A stretch of 64,000 nucleotides of DNA from Prolixibacteraceae bacterium. Its GTDB lineage: Bacteria; Bacteroidota; Bacteroidia; Bacteroidales; Prolixibacteraceae. Location of the stretch: contig JANQHI010000041.1 in NCBI GenBank assembly GCA_028282705.1, positions 112,580 to 176,579 of the forward strand, read 5' to 3'. The position numbers were made by a program, and so were the translations under genes. Below are positions 20,712 through 29,285 of this stretch, one piece after another. The first letter of the stretch is position 1. The number at the start of each line of letters is the position of its first letter. The notes below the pieces were generated by a model. That model searched no databases, had not been told where the DNA came from, and was given only the letters and a program-made list of their open reading frames with translations.

Positions 20712-22448
20712 TTACACCTCCTTTAATTCTAATGTTTTTGATAATAACCCATTGATCTGTGAAAGTATTTGCTGATCCGTAAAATGTTGTGCCTTTATAG
20801 CTCCTGTTGGGCATGTTGAACCACAGGTACCACATCCTTTACATAACACTTCATTGACTGATGAAATACTTTTCTCTTCATTAAAGCTGATGGCTGTATA
20901 AGGGCATACATTGATACAGGTTTGGCATCCACAACAAATGTCTTCATTTACAACTGCTGTGGTAACTTCTACCTCTACTTCCCCTTTATTGATTGTAGCC
21001 AATATCCTGGCTGCTGCTGCCCTGGCTTGAGCTACAGAGTCAGGCATATCTTTTGGTGCCTGGCAACTTCCTACCACATACACCCCATCAGTAGTGGTTG
21101 CAACAGGGTCAAGCTTAGGATGCCTTTCAATAAAAAACTGGTTCCCACACATGCTGATCCCCACAGTTTGGCCAAGTTTTTTGGCTTCAGGATGAGCCTC
21201 TTTGGCTACCATCAGGATAACCAGATCCGCTGGTATTTCAACTCGTTCACCTGATAGTTTTTCATCCATCTCAATTAACATGCTGCATGGTTCTTTCTCT
21301 GGGGCTTTCCTAATCTCTGGAATCCCATTTTTCTGGTCAAACATCAGGAACATAATATCTTTCCTGGAAGTAATGGAATAGAGCTCTTCACACCCTTTTC
21401 CAATAGCCCTCATATCAGCATAGATTTCATAAATGTTTGAACCTGGCAACGCAGACCTGATCTGGTTGGCATACTTCAACCCATTTTTACAGCATAGCCT
21501 GGAGCAATATTCATGGTAATTATCATTCCTGCTACCCACACAGTGGATAATGGCAATATTTTGAGGCTCAACCCCATCTTTTTTCTTGATCTCTCCTGAA
21601 TTTAGAATATCCTCAAATTCAAGTGAAGTGACTATGTCAGGCAATTTACCATATTGGTAATTTTCAATTCCTGAAGGGTCAAATGTTTTTAATCCAATAG
21701 CAAGGATGATATTGCCAAATTCCAGGTTAGTTATTTTCCCATTCCCATTTACCTTGGTTTCAAAGTTCCCAACATAACCACTTACTTCTTCAACCTGTGT
21801 ATCCAGGAAAACCTTGATATTGGGATGGTTTAAAACTTTTTCAATCTTAGGATTGATCATTTGTGATGAGCTGTACATGTATGGTGATGTAAGGTTTATC
21901 CTGGCAGCATACCCTCCCAGGTTGCCACTTTTTTCAACCAGGTAAACCTGTTTGCCAGCATCAGCAATTTCCAATGCAGCAGATATGCCAGATATACCAC
22001 CACCAATAATTAAAGTGGCTGGGTTTATTTTTACAGAGCGTTTATCCAGTGATTCATGCCACTGCACCCTGTTAATGGCTGCTGCCACCAGTGATTTAGC
22101 TTTCTTGGTTGCTTCTTCCCTGCTGGTGTGTACCCATGAAACATGTTCCCTGATATTTGCCATCTCAAACATATAAGGGTTCAACCCAGCATTGTCAAGG
22201 GCTTTTCTAAAAGTCAATTCATGTATCCTTGGAGAACATGCTGAAACCACCACCCTGTTTAACCTGTGCTTTTTAATATCATTGATGACCAGGTCTTGCC
22301 CCGGGTCAGAACACATGTATTTGTAGTCACGTGAAATAACTACATTATCCAATGTTTCTATTTCCCTGGCAACATCTTCAACATCAACCATTTTGGCAAT
22401 GTTGGTTCCACACCAACATACATAAACACCTATTCTTATTTCTTTCAT
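20712..22448 (-). CDS. hdrA: HdrA-like flavoprotein with C-terminal 2x[4Fe-4S] domain (QmoB/HdrA type)
   Basis: 578 residues. The N-terminal HdrA domain keeps its Cys motif (GVYVCWCGTNIAKMVD) and ACSPRIHELTFR. The FAD-binding GxGxxG lies in LIIGGGISGISAALEIADAG with LGGYAARI after it. CVGSRNDNYHEYCSRLCC is the mid-protein Cys region. The C-terminus holds two ferredoxin motifs, CCGCQTCINVCP and CKGCGTCGSTCP. The protein shares the core of the other HdrA-like gene of the operon but is clearly a distinct paralogue. It probably takes electrons from MvhD and splits or passes them. The C-terminal clusters suggest a ferredoxin contact, but that is inference. Confidence 0.88.
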   Translation of the reverse strand: MKEIRIGVYVCWCGTNIAKMVDVEDVAREIETLDNVVISRDYKYMCSDPGQDLVINDIKKHRLNRVVVSACSPRIHELTFRKALDNAGLNPYMFEMANIREHVSWVHTSREEATKKAKSLVAAAINRVQWHESLDKRSVKINPATLIIGGGISGISAALEIADAGKQVYLVEKSGNLGGYAARINLTSPYMYSSSQMINPKIEKVLNHPNIKVFLDTQVEEVSGYVGNFETKVNGNGKITNLEFGNIILAIGLKTFDPSGIENYQYGKLPDIVTSLEFEDILNSGEIKKKDGVEPQNIAIIHCVGSRNDNYHEYCSRLCCKNGLKYANQIRSALPGSNIYEIYADMRAIGKGCEELYSITSRKDIMFLMFDQKNGIPEIRKAPEKEPCSMLIEMDEKLSGERVEIPADLVILMVAKEAHPEAKKLGQTVGISMCGNQFFIERHPKLDPVATTTDGVYVVGSCQAPKDMPDSVAQARAAAARILATINKGEVEVEVTTAVVNEDICCGCQTCINVCPYTAISFNEEKSISSVNEVLCKGCGTCGSTCPTGAIKAQHFTDQQILSQINGLLSKTLELKEV

Positions 22449-22459
22449 AACCTTATGTT

Positions 22460-23650
22460 TTAAGCAAATGCAGGAGTGGGTTCAACTTTTTCTTTTTCAA
22501 CACCTGCTTTTTTCAAAGCAGCGAAATAGATGGCAAATGGCCTGTAAGCCAAGTGTGACCATTTAGAGAAAGGTACTTCAATCATGATCATAGGAACCAG
22601 TATTGCCAGGTGGAGCACATATGAAATGTAAGTGGCAATTGGCATCCCTGTTATCCTGAATATATGTACCAGGATACCTGATATGGCCGTTAACCCCAGC
22701 ATGATAATGAAATGCCAGTCAGTAGGATGGGAATGTTTCAGCTTGCATTTTTTCTTTTTGAAACGCCCAATGACTACTGGGATCAAGAACACCAAAATAC
22801 CTATGGTTGCATAATACCCCAACAAACGTTGCCAGTTGTACCAGGGAACAATTTCCTCAATTTGGAATTTTGGGAGCAACCCCACAATAATTACAAACAT
22901 AATGGTATACCCTGTCATCAGCAGTACATGCCCTACCCAATAAGATTTGTCATCACATTTGCGTAATTTATCCTGGGTTGAAAAGTGAAATATCAATTTC
23001 CAGAATTCAGTAAAATAGGCTGTAAATGGAATATGTAAAGATTTGTCTTTCAGCAATGTTAAGTAAAACATGTTCAGGATATTGCTGATCAAAAGGCCAC
23101 CTACAACAACAGCCATGGTCCAGTCACCATATTCAATAATTTTCACAAACTGGGGCCCAGATATGCTTTCAACCATATTATTGATCATTACACCCCCCTG
23201 TTCATTGAGGAACAATGCAGGGTTGGTCCATAATTCAGGAGAAGGGGGTAAGAACAGGGCAAACAATGCAAGCACAATTACCCCAATCCCAATAATAAAA
23301 GATAACTCCCAGGTTGTTGATGTAAAAAACTTTTTTGACAACCCTGTCCAGTCATATGCAGAAATTTGAAACCTGCGGATTGAGCGCATAATCTCACAAG
23401 GGTTTGCTTCCCTGGGGCAGGTTTTGGTGCAGTCTCCACAGAAGTAGCACATCCATAAATCCAGGTTACTTTTCAGTTTATCTTTTAGCCCCATTTGAGC
23501 TTGCCTGATCACCATGCGCGGAAACTGGTAATCTTCTTCAGTTAATGGGCATGATGCTGTACAGTTGCCACAATGGAAACAGTCTTTCCAGTCTTTCACC
23601 CCAAATTTTTCAAGGCTTTTCATAAATGTTGGGTCAACTCTTTGTGCCAT
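22460..23650 (-). CDS. QmoC-like membrane cytochrome b with HdrC-type [4Fe-4S] domain
   Basis: 396 residues. The N-terminus is HdrC-like, with two cluster motifs, CFHCGNCTASCP and CYFCGDCTKTCP. About six transmembrane segments follow, in the region from residue 115 to 375, with histidines suitable for haem b, as in the NarI-like domain of QmoC. QmoC transfers electrons between the soluble Qmo flavoproteins and menaquinone. Its presence inside an mvh/hdr operon, with no hdrB gene for a heterodisulfide site, suggests that quinone and not a disulfide is the partner. The C-terminal tail is Lys/Glu-rich. Genes on both sides are 2-11 nt away. Confidence 0.87.
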   Translation of the reverse strand: MAQRVDPTFMKSLEKFGVKDWKDCFHCGNCTASCPLTEEDYQFPRMVIRQAQMGLKDKLKSNLDLWMCYFCGDCTKTCPREANPCEIMRSIRRFQISAYDWTGLSKKFFTSTTWELSFIIGIGVIVLALFALFLPPSPELWTNPALFLNEQGGVMINNMVESISGPQFVKIIEYGDWTMAVVVGGLLISNILNMFYLTLLKDKSLHIPFTAYFTEFWKLIFHFSTQDKLRKCDDKSYWVGHVLLMTGYTIMFVIIVGLLPKFQIEEIVPWYNWQRLLGYYATIGILVFLIPVVIGRFKKKKCKLKHSHPTDWHFIIMLGLTAISGILVHIFRITGMPIATYISYVLHLAILVPMIMIEVPFSKWSHLAYRPFAIYFAALKKAGVEKEKVEPTPAFA

Positions 23651-23652
23651 AA

Positions 23653-25464
23653 TTAGTCATATTTAATGGTTGAAAGTTCCCTTGCTCTTTTTTCAATATC
23701 AGAAAAGGTTAAACTGGAGATACCTTTAGAAACCTTTCCTTTCAGGATATTTTGCAAAACCCTAGAAGCAGCTGCTGAAGCCTGAGCCACTGAGTCAGGA
23801 ATATCTTTTGGTCCCTGGCATAACCCAGCAATGGCTACCCCTCCTGATAGTGTATTCACTGGGTCACTCACATAGTTAACCTCTTTCATCCAGCCAGCCC
23901 CATCCACATCAATCCCACACATTTTTGCAATGCTTGCTGCATCATCAGTAGGCTCAAGCCCTACAGCAAGGATTACCATTTCTACTTTCTTTTCTAAAAG
24001 TTTCCCCTTCTCTACATCCTCACTTTTTATTATCAACTTCCCATTGGTTGATTCAACTATTGCAGTCCTACCGCGAATAATCTTAATGCCTTCCTTTTTA
24101 ATCCTCTCATAAAATTCTTCATATCCTTTCCCAAATGCCCTCATATCAATATAATGCTCATATACTTTTGCATCAGGGAGTTTCTCCTTGACCAGGTGAG
24201 CCAGCTTCAGTGAATACATGCAACACACTTTTGAGCAATAGGCATTGTAATTTTCATCCCTACTGCCAATACAATGGATGATAGCCACAGTATCAGGCAC
24301 ATCCCCTCCTGTAGTAAATACCCAGTTGCCTTTTTTATCTTTTGTCCTGTAAGTGATGTTTCCCCCTGTTGGGCCAGCAGCATTGATCAGCCTTTCAAAC
24401 TCAAGGGAGGTCAGTACATTGGGATGCTTACCATAGCCAAATTGCTCTGCCCTTTTGGGGTCAAATACCTTAAAACCAGTGGCAATAATAATGTTCCCAA
24501 CAGTTATTTCAACTACTTCATCTTTTTGATCCAGGTCAATGCAACCAGGTACGGGGCAAACTTTTACACACACCCCACATTTTTTCCCCTGGACGTGCCT
24601 GCAACTTTCTGCATCTATCAGGTATTTATTGGGTACTGCCTGTGGAAAAGGAATGTAGATGGCTTTGCGCAAAGTGGTGCCAGCATCAAACTCACTAAAT
24701 GCCTTGGATGGGCATTTTTCTGAACAGGTACCACACCCAATACAGGTACTGATGTCCACACGCCTGGCTTTTTTCAGGATTTTCACCTTGTAGTTTCCTG
24801 GTTCACCAGACACATCCTGTACTTCACTGTAAGTCATCAGTTCAATGTTCTCGTGCTGCCCCACTTCCACCATTTTGGGCGTTAAAATACAAGCAGCACA
24901 ATCAAGGGTAGGGAATGTTTTATCAAACATGGCCATATGCCCGCCAATAGTCCCAGTTTTTTCAACCAGAAACACTTTTTGGTTTGCATCAGCAATCTCA
25001 AGGGAAGCCTGAATACCTGAAATGCCCCCACCAATAACCAGGGTGTCAGCACACACATCAGAGGTGCCAGGCTTTGCTGCTATCTCAAATGGGACATTGT
25101 AGATAGCACATACCAGGATTGCTTTTGCCAGTTCTGTATCATTTCTTTCAAGGGCTCCATGCTCCCTGAAATCTGCCAGTAATACATCCTCAACAGGTAG
25201 CCCCATGTATTTAAATACACTGTTGAAAAATGCCTTAACCATCCCTGTATCATGCCCTACAATAACCAACCTAGTAATGCCAATTTTTTGGATTTCTGAA
25301 ACCATTAATGATCTATCCAATAAAGGGGAATCATCTGAATCCCAGACTTTTTTGACAAAATTAAATGATGAAACATAACTCTTTAGCTCATCATAATTTA
25401 TATTGCTTATTTGCCCGTTCCCGGGATGATTAAAAAAGATACCAATCAAGTCTTTTTTATTCAT
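23653..25464 (-). CDS. hdrA: HdrA-like flavoprotein (QmoA/HdrA type), first gene of the operon
   Basis: 603 residues. FAD motif LVIGGGISGIQASLEIADAN and the HdrA cluster motif FPTLDCAACILTPKM are present, then a ferredoxin-type CIGCGTCSEKCP, CRHVQGKKCGVCVKVCP and CIGSRDENYNAYCSKVCC. The first 120 residues align in layout with the HdrA N-domain but have lost its cysteines (GIFFNHPG in place of the Cys motif), so that cluster is absent. With the second HdrA-like protein, the MvhD subunit and the QmoC-like protein this makes a full Qmo-like electron-transfer set. As the first gene it would be preceded by the operon promoter at 25465-25626; I do not see an unambiguous one there. Confidence 0.87.
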   Translation of the reverse strand: MNKKDLIGIFFNHPGNGQISNINYDELKSYVSSFNFVKKVWDSDDSPLLDRSLMVSEIQKIGITRLVIVGHDTGMVKAFFNSVFKYMGLPVEDVLLADFREHGALERNDTELAKAILVCAIYNVPFEIAAKPGTSDVCADTLVIGGGISGIQASLEIADANQKVFLVEKTGTIGGHMAMFDKTFPTLDCAACILTPKMVEVGQHENIELMTYSEVQDVSGEPGNYKVKILKKARRVDISTCIGCGTCSEKCPSKAFSEFDAGTTLRKAIYIPFPQAVPNKYLIDAESCRHVQGKKCGVCVKVCPVPGCIDLDQKDEVVEITVGNIIIATGFKVFDPKRAEQFGYGKHPNVLTSLEFERLINAAGPTGGNITYRTKDKKGNWVFTTGGDVPDTVAIIHCIGSRDENYNAYCSKVCCMYSLKLAHLVKEKLPDAKVYEHYIDMRAFGKGYEEFYERIKKEGIKIIRGRTAIVESTNGKLIIKSEDVEKGKLLEKKVEMVILAVGLEPTDDAASIAKMCGIDVDGAGWMKEVNYVSDPVNTLSGGVAIAGLCQGPKDIPDSVAQASAAASRVLQNILKGKVSKGISSLTFSDIEKRARELSTIKYD

Positions 25465-25626
25465 GCCTTTAAATGGAATTTTAGTTAAATTTCAAACCAC
25501 TAATCAAGGTAGGGTGAAATCCAATTTTTTGGTATGATAGGGGTCAGAATGTAAAGTGACCTGGGTCATATTTTGTGTAGCAGAAAATGGATTTTTAGGC
25601 TGGAAAATAAATTATCAATTGCCTTA

Positions 25627-26334
25627 TTAATCAAAAACTTTGGCCAAGGTTTTAATCCCTTTTATGTCTTTCAGGGTAATAGCCCTTCCTCTTACTTCTA
25701 TGAGTTTACCCTCTTTAAATTCAGAAAGCAGCCTGATCACTGTTTCAGTAGCTGTACCTACAATGTTTGCAAGGTCTTCCCTGGGTAGGCAAATATCATG
25801 GGTAACTACTTTTTTCCCATTGGGCCTATATACCCTGTTTAGGATGAGCAAAGTTTCTGCCAGCCTTTCACGCACAGGTTTTTGGGCTATTGAAACAATT
25901 TTTTCTTCAGCTTCTTCCAGCATTTTGCACAGGCTAAGGATAACATCTTTTGATATTCCAGGATATTTATCCATCAGCTTGAAAAAAAATGACTTATTAA
26001 TAAAACAAATGACTGAATCTTCAAGGGTTGCTGCTGAAGCTGAATAGTGCATCCCACTTAATAGTGCACGAATCCCAAAAAGGCTTCCTGATGTAGCAAA
26101 ACGCACAATTTGTTCTTTTCCATCAAACCCTACTTTATAAATTTTTATCCTCCCTTTTTCTAAGCAATAAATACCTGTGGGTATTCTTCCCTCGTAAAAA
26201 ACCAGTTGCCCCTTTTTATAAAAGTTGCACACTTTGTTATCACTTAGTTCATCAAGTTCTTCTTTGTCTAATTCATGAAAAAATGATAAAGCTTTGGCCA
26301 GGCAAGATGGGCATGATGCTTTTATAACTTTCAT
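25627..26334 (-). CDS. Crp/Fnr family transcription regulator
   Basis: 235 residues: a cyclic-nucleotide-binding-like beta barrel (residues 15-135, with GQLVFYEGRIPTGIYCLEKGRIKIYK), a long dimerisation helix, and a winged helix HTH with LPREDLANIVGTATETVIRLLSEFKEG. A Cys pair near the N-terminus (CPSCLAKA, residues 8 and 11) plus Cys36 recalls Fnr-type cluster ligands, although the spacing differs from Escherichia coli Fnr. The ligand could be a cluster, haem or a nucleotide. It is transcribed in the same direction as the hydrogenase operon, 162 nt before it, and is a good candidate for controlling it in response to redox state. That link is inference. Confidence 0.88.
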   Translation of the reverse strand: MKVIKASCPSCLAKALSFFHELDKEELDELSDNKVCNFYKKGQLVFYEGRIPTGIYCLEKGRIKIYKVGFDGKEQIVRFATSGSLFGIRALLSGMHYSASAATLEDSVICFINKSFFFKLMDKYPGISKDVILSLCKMLEEAEEKIVSIAQKPVRERLAETLLILNRVYRPNGKKVVTHDICLPREDLANIVGTATETVIRLLSEFKEGKLIEVRGRAITLKDIKGIKTLAKVFD

Positions 26335-26652
26335 CTGTTTATACTTTGACTTTTATGGTTAACAGATGCAACCTGACAAACAGGCCAGTGCTACTTATTA
26401 TCCTGTTTTACATAGTATTAAAAACAGGCTTATTATTGATTTCAGAGTTAAGTTGCATTGTATAATACATTAATTATATTAAAAGGTTACAGTCTGGCAG
26501 GCTTTTCTAATGCTGGTCATTCCTTTTTGCCCTTGTTTTTCATATCTTTTTGATATTCAATGCTCAAAATGGAAAGGATCAACCATATTTAAATTCACAT
26601 TAAAGGGCTTGTACAAGGTATAAGTTTCAGGTCATTTATCTATAACCTGGCC
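26335..26652. other. Intergenic region
   Basis: About 320 AT-rich nt between the divergent regulator gene and a gene relic. Presumably it holds the regulator promoter. I see no RNA gene, repeat or clear operator. Confidence 0.4.
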
Positions 26653-27044
26653 ATGAAACATTCTGTTAAAAGTTGGGTAAAAAACAACAGTGAAGGTGTA
26701 TGGATAAAAGCCGTGCCCCAACAAAAATACTGGAACAATTTTAAAAAGATATTTTACATAATCCTCCTTCTGCTTCATCCATTGACCATATCTCATCAGC
26801 TAATTCAACCCCTGAACAGTTTGAGGTATTCACTATAATCAAAAGTGATGAAAGCAATACAGAGGATGAAATAACATAGATTGCCCCTGCCAATGCAATA
26901 GTAACCAAAAATAAAAAGTTCACTGGAATCAAAGACACTATCAACAAAAATGAAACAAAACAGTATCCATATCTGGTAAACAGAATACTAGTTCAACAAA
27001 AACCATTTAAAATTGTAATGTATTCAGAAAAAAGTTCCTCCTGA
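26653..27044 (+). pseudogene. Decayed gene, family unknown
   Basis: A protein-like frame starts at an ATG at 26653 (MKHSVKSWVKNN...) and seems to shift at about 26760. From there another frame reads NPPSASSIDHISSANSTPEQ, an in-frame TAG at 26877-26879, and then IAPANAIVTKNKKFTGIKD on to a TGA at 27042. The composition on both sides of the TAG is protein-like, so I read this as the remains of one gene with a frameshift and a stop. I do not recognise the family. Confidence 0.35.
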
Positions 27045-27247
27045 TATTATTTTGGCAAAATTCAGTAATAACAAAAACAGCACTTAAGCTCAAACATAGA
27101 CTAAACCACAATAAGTTTGTCCCTTCAGAAGGGGTTTCCCATGCTTATTACAAGTACGATAATACCTAATAAGCAACCAATTATATATTCAAGCATCCAT
27201 AAAGAGTATGTCCTTTGTTATGGTTGAACATTTTAAAAAACTTTATT

Positions 27248-27634
27248 ATGAAAAATAGCTTTATATTTTTAGGGTTACTCATCCTAGCAAGTATAATTCT
27301 GATAAATTGTTCTAAAGATGAAATTGAAATAAAACAGGAAAAACTGCTGGGGAAATGGGTTTCATTGGATAAAAGTGATACACTTGATTTTAAAACCAAC
27401 ACAGATTTTTATAAATCAAATAAGCAGATGGTTTTTGACCATTATGATTATGAACTATTTAATGATTCAATTAAGATTGGTTATAGTGGAAAGATGTTCA
27501 TATTGATAGTACCCTCCATGCATAAGTATCAATTAAATAATGAAATTTTGACCATTGACTTCAGTAATAAACAATGCTATGGATTTGAAAGGGAAAGAAT
27601 TACATACAAAAAAGAAAAAGGCATTGATAGTTAA
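27248..27634 (+). CDS. Small lipoprotein with lipocalin-like fold
   Basis: 128 residues from the ATG at 27248. An upstream extension to 27215 would spoil the signal peptide. The N-terminus is a lipoprotein signal, FLGLLILASIILINC with Cys21 as the lipid anchor, followed by KLLGKWVSLDKSDTLDFKTN, the typical opening of the small lipocalin-like lipoproteins of Bacteroidota, and then alternating beta strands. It probably sits in the outer membrane facing the periplasm; ligand and function are unknown. It stands alone between two gene relics. Confidence 0.7.
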   Translation: MKNSFIFLGLLILASIILINCSKDEIEIKQEKLLGKWVSLDKSDTLDFKTNTDFYKSNKQMVFDHYDYELFNDSIKIGYSGKMFILIVPSMHKYQLNNEILTIDFSNKQCYGFERERITYKKEKGIDS

Positions 27635-27708
27635 ACCTGAAGCCATATTTTTAAACCATGGAAGTGTTGGGAAACCATCCAGAAACTTTTTTTTACCTAC
27701 TGCTTTAA

Positions 27709-28010
27709 GGACAAAGAACTGACTCAGCCATCATCAAACAAAAGGGAAGTTTAGCTACATTTATTACTAACTCCTATATGGTTGCCCCCTTGGTTTTCCC
27801 TGGAGGGGATATAGGTAAACTGGCTGTTTATAACTCTGTAAATGACCTGGTAGTTTCAGAAGTTATACCTGCTTTTAACCTGGTTAATTTTCCTAGGGCA
27901 GAAAAAACAACCCTTCTGGAAAAACCCTAAATGGGAATATTTGAAGTTCTGCCAAAACTGGTGAGGAGATGCAACAGTGGTACAACTGGCTGGCAAAACA
28001 GGCTAAATAA
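27709..28010 (+). pseudogene. Decayed gene with stop and frameshift, family unknown
   Basis: One frame reads SLATFITNSYMVAPLVF and PGGDIGKLAVYNSVNDLVVS up to a TAA at 27928, then MGIFEVLPK. The reading shifts to another frame, TGEEMQQWYNWLAKQAK, ending at TAA 28008-28010. The pieces have normal protein composition, and the final one looks like a genuine C-terminus. No ATG begins it and I do not recognise it. It abuts the convergent transporter gene by 1 nt. Confidence 0.4.
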
Positions 28011-28011
28011 G

Positions 28012-28719
28012 TTAAATCCCTAAAAATTTAACAGAAAGGCCACATAGTAAAACTACAGCTCCAGCAAGGGCATGGATGTACTTCCATTGCAAATTCATCC
28101 TGGCTGTTTTTAACCCTAAATAAGATATAGCAACAATTGCCATCATAGTGATAATGGTAGCCAACCCAAATACCACAGCCACAGCTACTACCAGTGAATA
28201 GTTGTCCTGGGCTGCAGGGTACATTAACATAGGGATCAACACTTCACAGGGGCCAAAAGCAAAAATAATGAACAACACCCAGGGGGTAATATTCTTTTTG
28301 TCTTTTTCATCATGGATATGTGAATGTGCTGCTTTGTGTACATGCTCATGCGAATGCACTGTTCCATCATTGTGATAATGGAGATGTTTGTGTGGTTTGT
28401 TTTTATAAGCTCTCCTTATTCCAATGACCATATAAATTAACCCAAAAGCAATCAATCCCCAGGCAGCAATATCCCCCCTGTACGATTCTATGGTTTCAAG
28501 GCTAGTGAGAGCCAGCCCCGCCAAAAGCCCTATACCTCCTAATACAATACTTCCCAAAACATGCCCGAACCCACATAAAAAAGTAATTTGCAAGGTTTTA
28601 AGCAGTGTCCAGTTCCTGGCTTTTGAGATGGCAAGAAATGGGATGTAGTGGTCAGGTCCCAATAAAGTATGAATAAACCCTACAGAAAGAGCGGTTAAGA
28701 TCAAGGCATTTTGTTCCAT
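28012..28719 (-). CDS. Membrane metal transporter, probable nickel permease (UreH/NiCoT-like)
   Basis: 235 residues with six likely transmembrane helices. A His-rich cytoplasmic or periplasmic loop between helices 3 and 4 has about ten His in KPHKHLHYHNDGTVHSHEHV and the stretch after it. Helix 1 has HTLLGPDH, similar to but one residue longer than the Hx4DH nickel signature of NiCoT transporters. A second motif, AFGPCEVLIPML, is typical of the UreH/SafE-like branch. It most likely moves nickel, which the nearby hydrogenase needs. The direction (import or export) cannot be read from sequence, and a general cation exporter is the alternative. Confidence 0.72.
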   Translation of the reverse strand: MEQNALILTALSVGFIHTLLGPDHYIPFLAISKARNWTLLKTLQITFLCGFGHVLGSIVLGGIGLLAGLALTSLETIESYRGDIAAWGLIAFGLIYMVIGIRRAYKNKPHKHLHYHNDGTVHSHEHVHKAAHSHIHDEKDKKNITPWVLFIIFAFGPCEVLIPMLMYPAAQDNYSLVVAVAVVFGLATIITMMAIVAISYLGLKTARMNLQWKYIHALAGAVVLLCGLSVKFLGI

Positions 28720-29285
28720 GTTAATTTTTGATTTTAAGTTTATTATTTAATAAATATTCTCTTCCCTATTTAGATAGAATAATGAGGTTTTACCAATTTA
28801 AAAGATTGTAAAACAACTAGTTATAAGTAAAACCCTTGCATTTAACTAAGAGTAAAATTACTGAAATTTTCTATCTGGCAGACAAATTTTGCCATGAAAT
28901 TTGACAAAACCATTACAAAGCATAGTTTATGCAACAACCCAAAAGAAAACCCCAAAATAGGTAAAAGGGAAGTGATTACCATTAGGGTATTGTTCCTCCT
29001 TTGACCATTTAAAAACCTAAACCATTTTTATCAATTCTATGTAAAAAAGGCACATGGTTTTTCCCCAAAAAAGCCAGCAATAATAATATGAAACCATAGA
29101 AAAAGCCCGGCTAGCCCTATTTTAAGTCAAACTCAGGTTAACAATCCCCTTATACTTAGATATTTTATTTCTCGCTACACAGGATTTATATTTTAACATA
29201 GTTCATAACCAGAACAAGCAAAGTTTTTTATAAATAGGAGAATTTATCTTATTTTCGCCTTGCATTTTGATTGACAGTTGAACGT
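28720..29285. other. Intergenic region
   Basis: About 560 AT-rich nt between the divergent transporter and RND-like genes. TATTTTCG at about 29249 is one base off the TAnnTTTG promoter element and could serve the downstream gene. Otherwise I see no gene, repeat or RNA. Confidence 0.35.
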
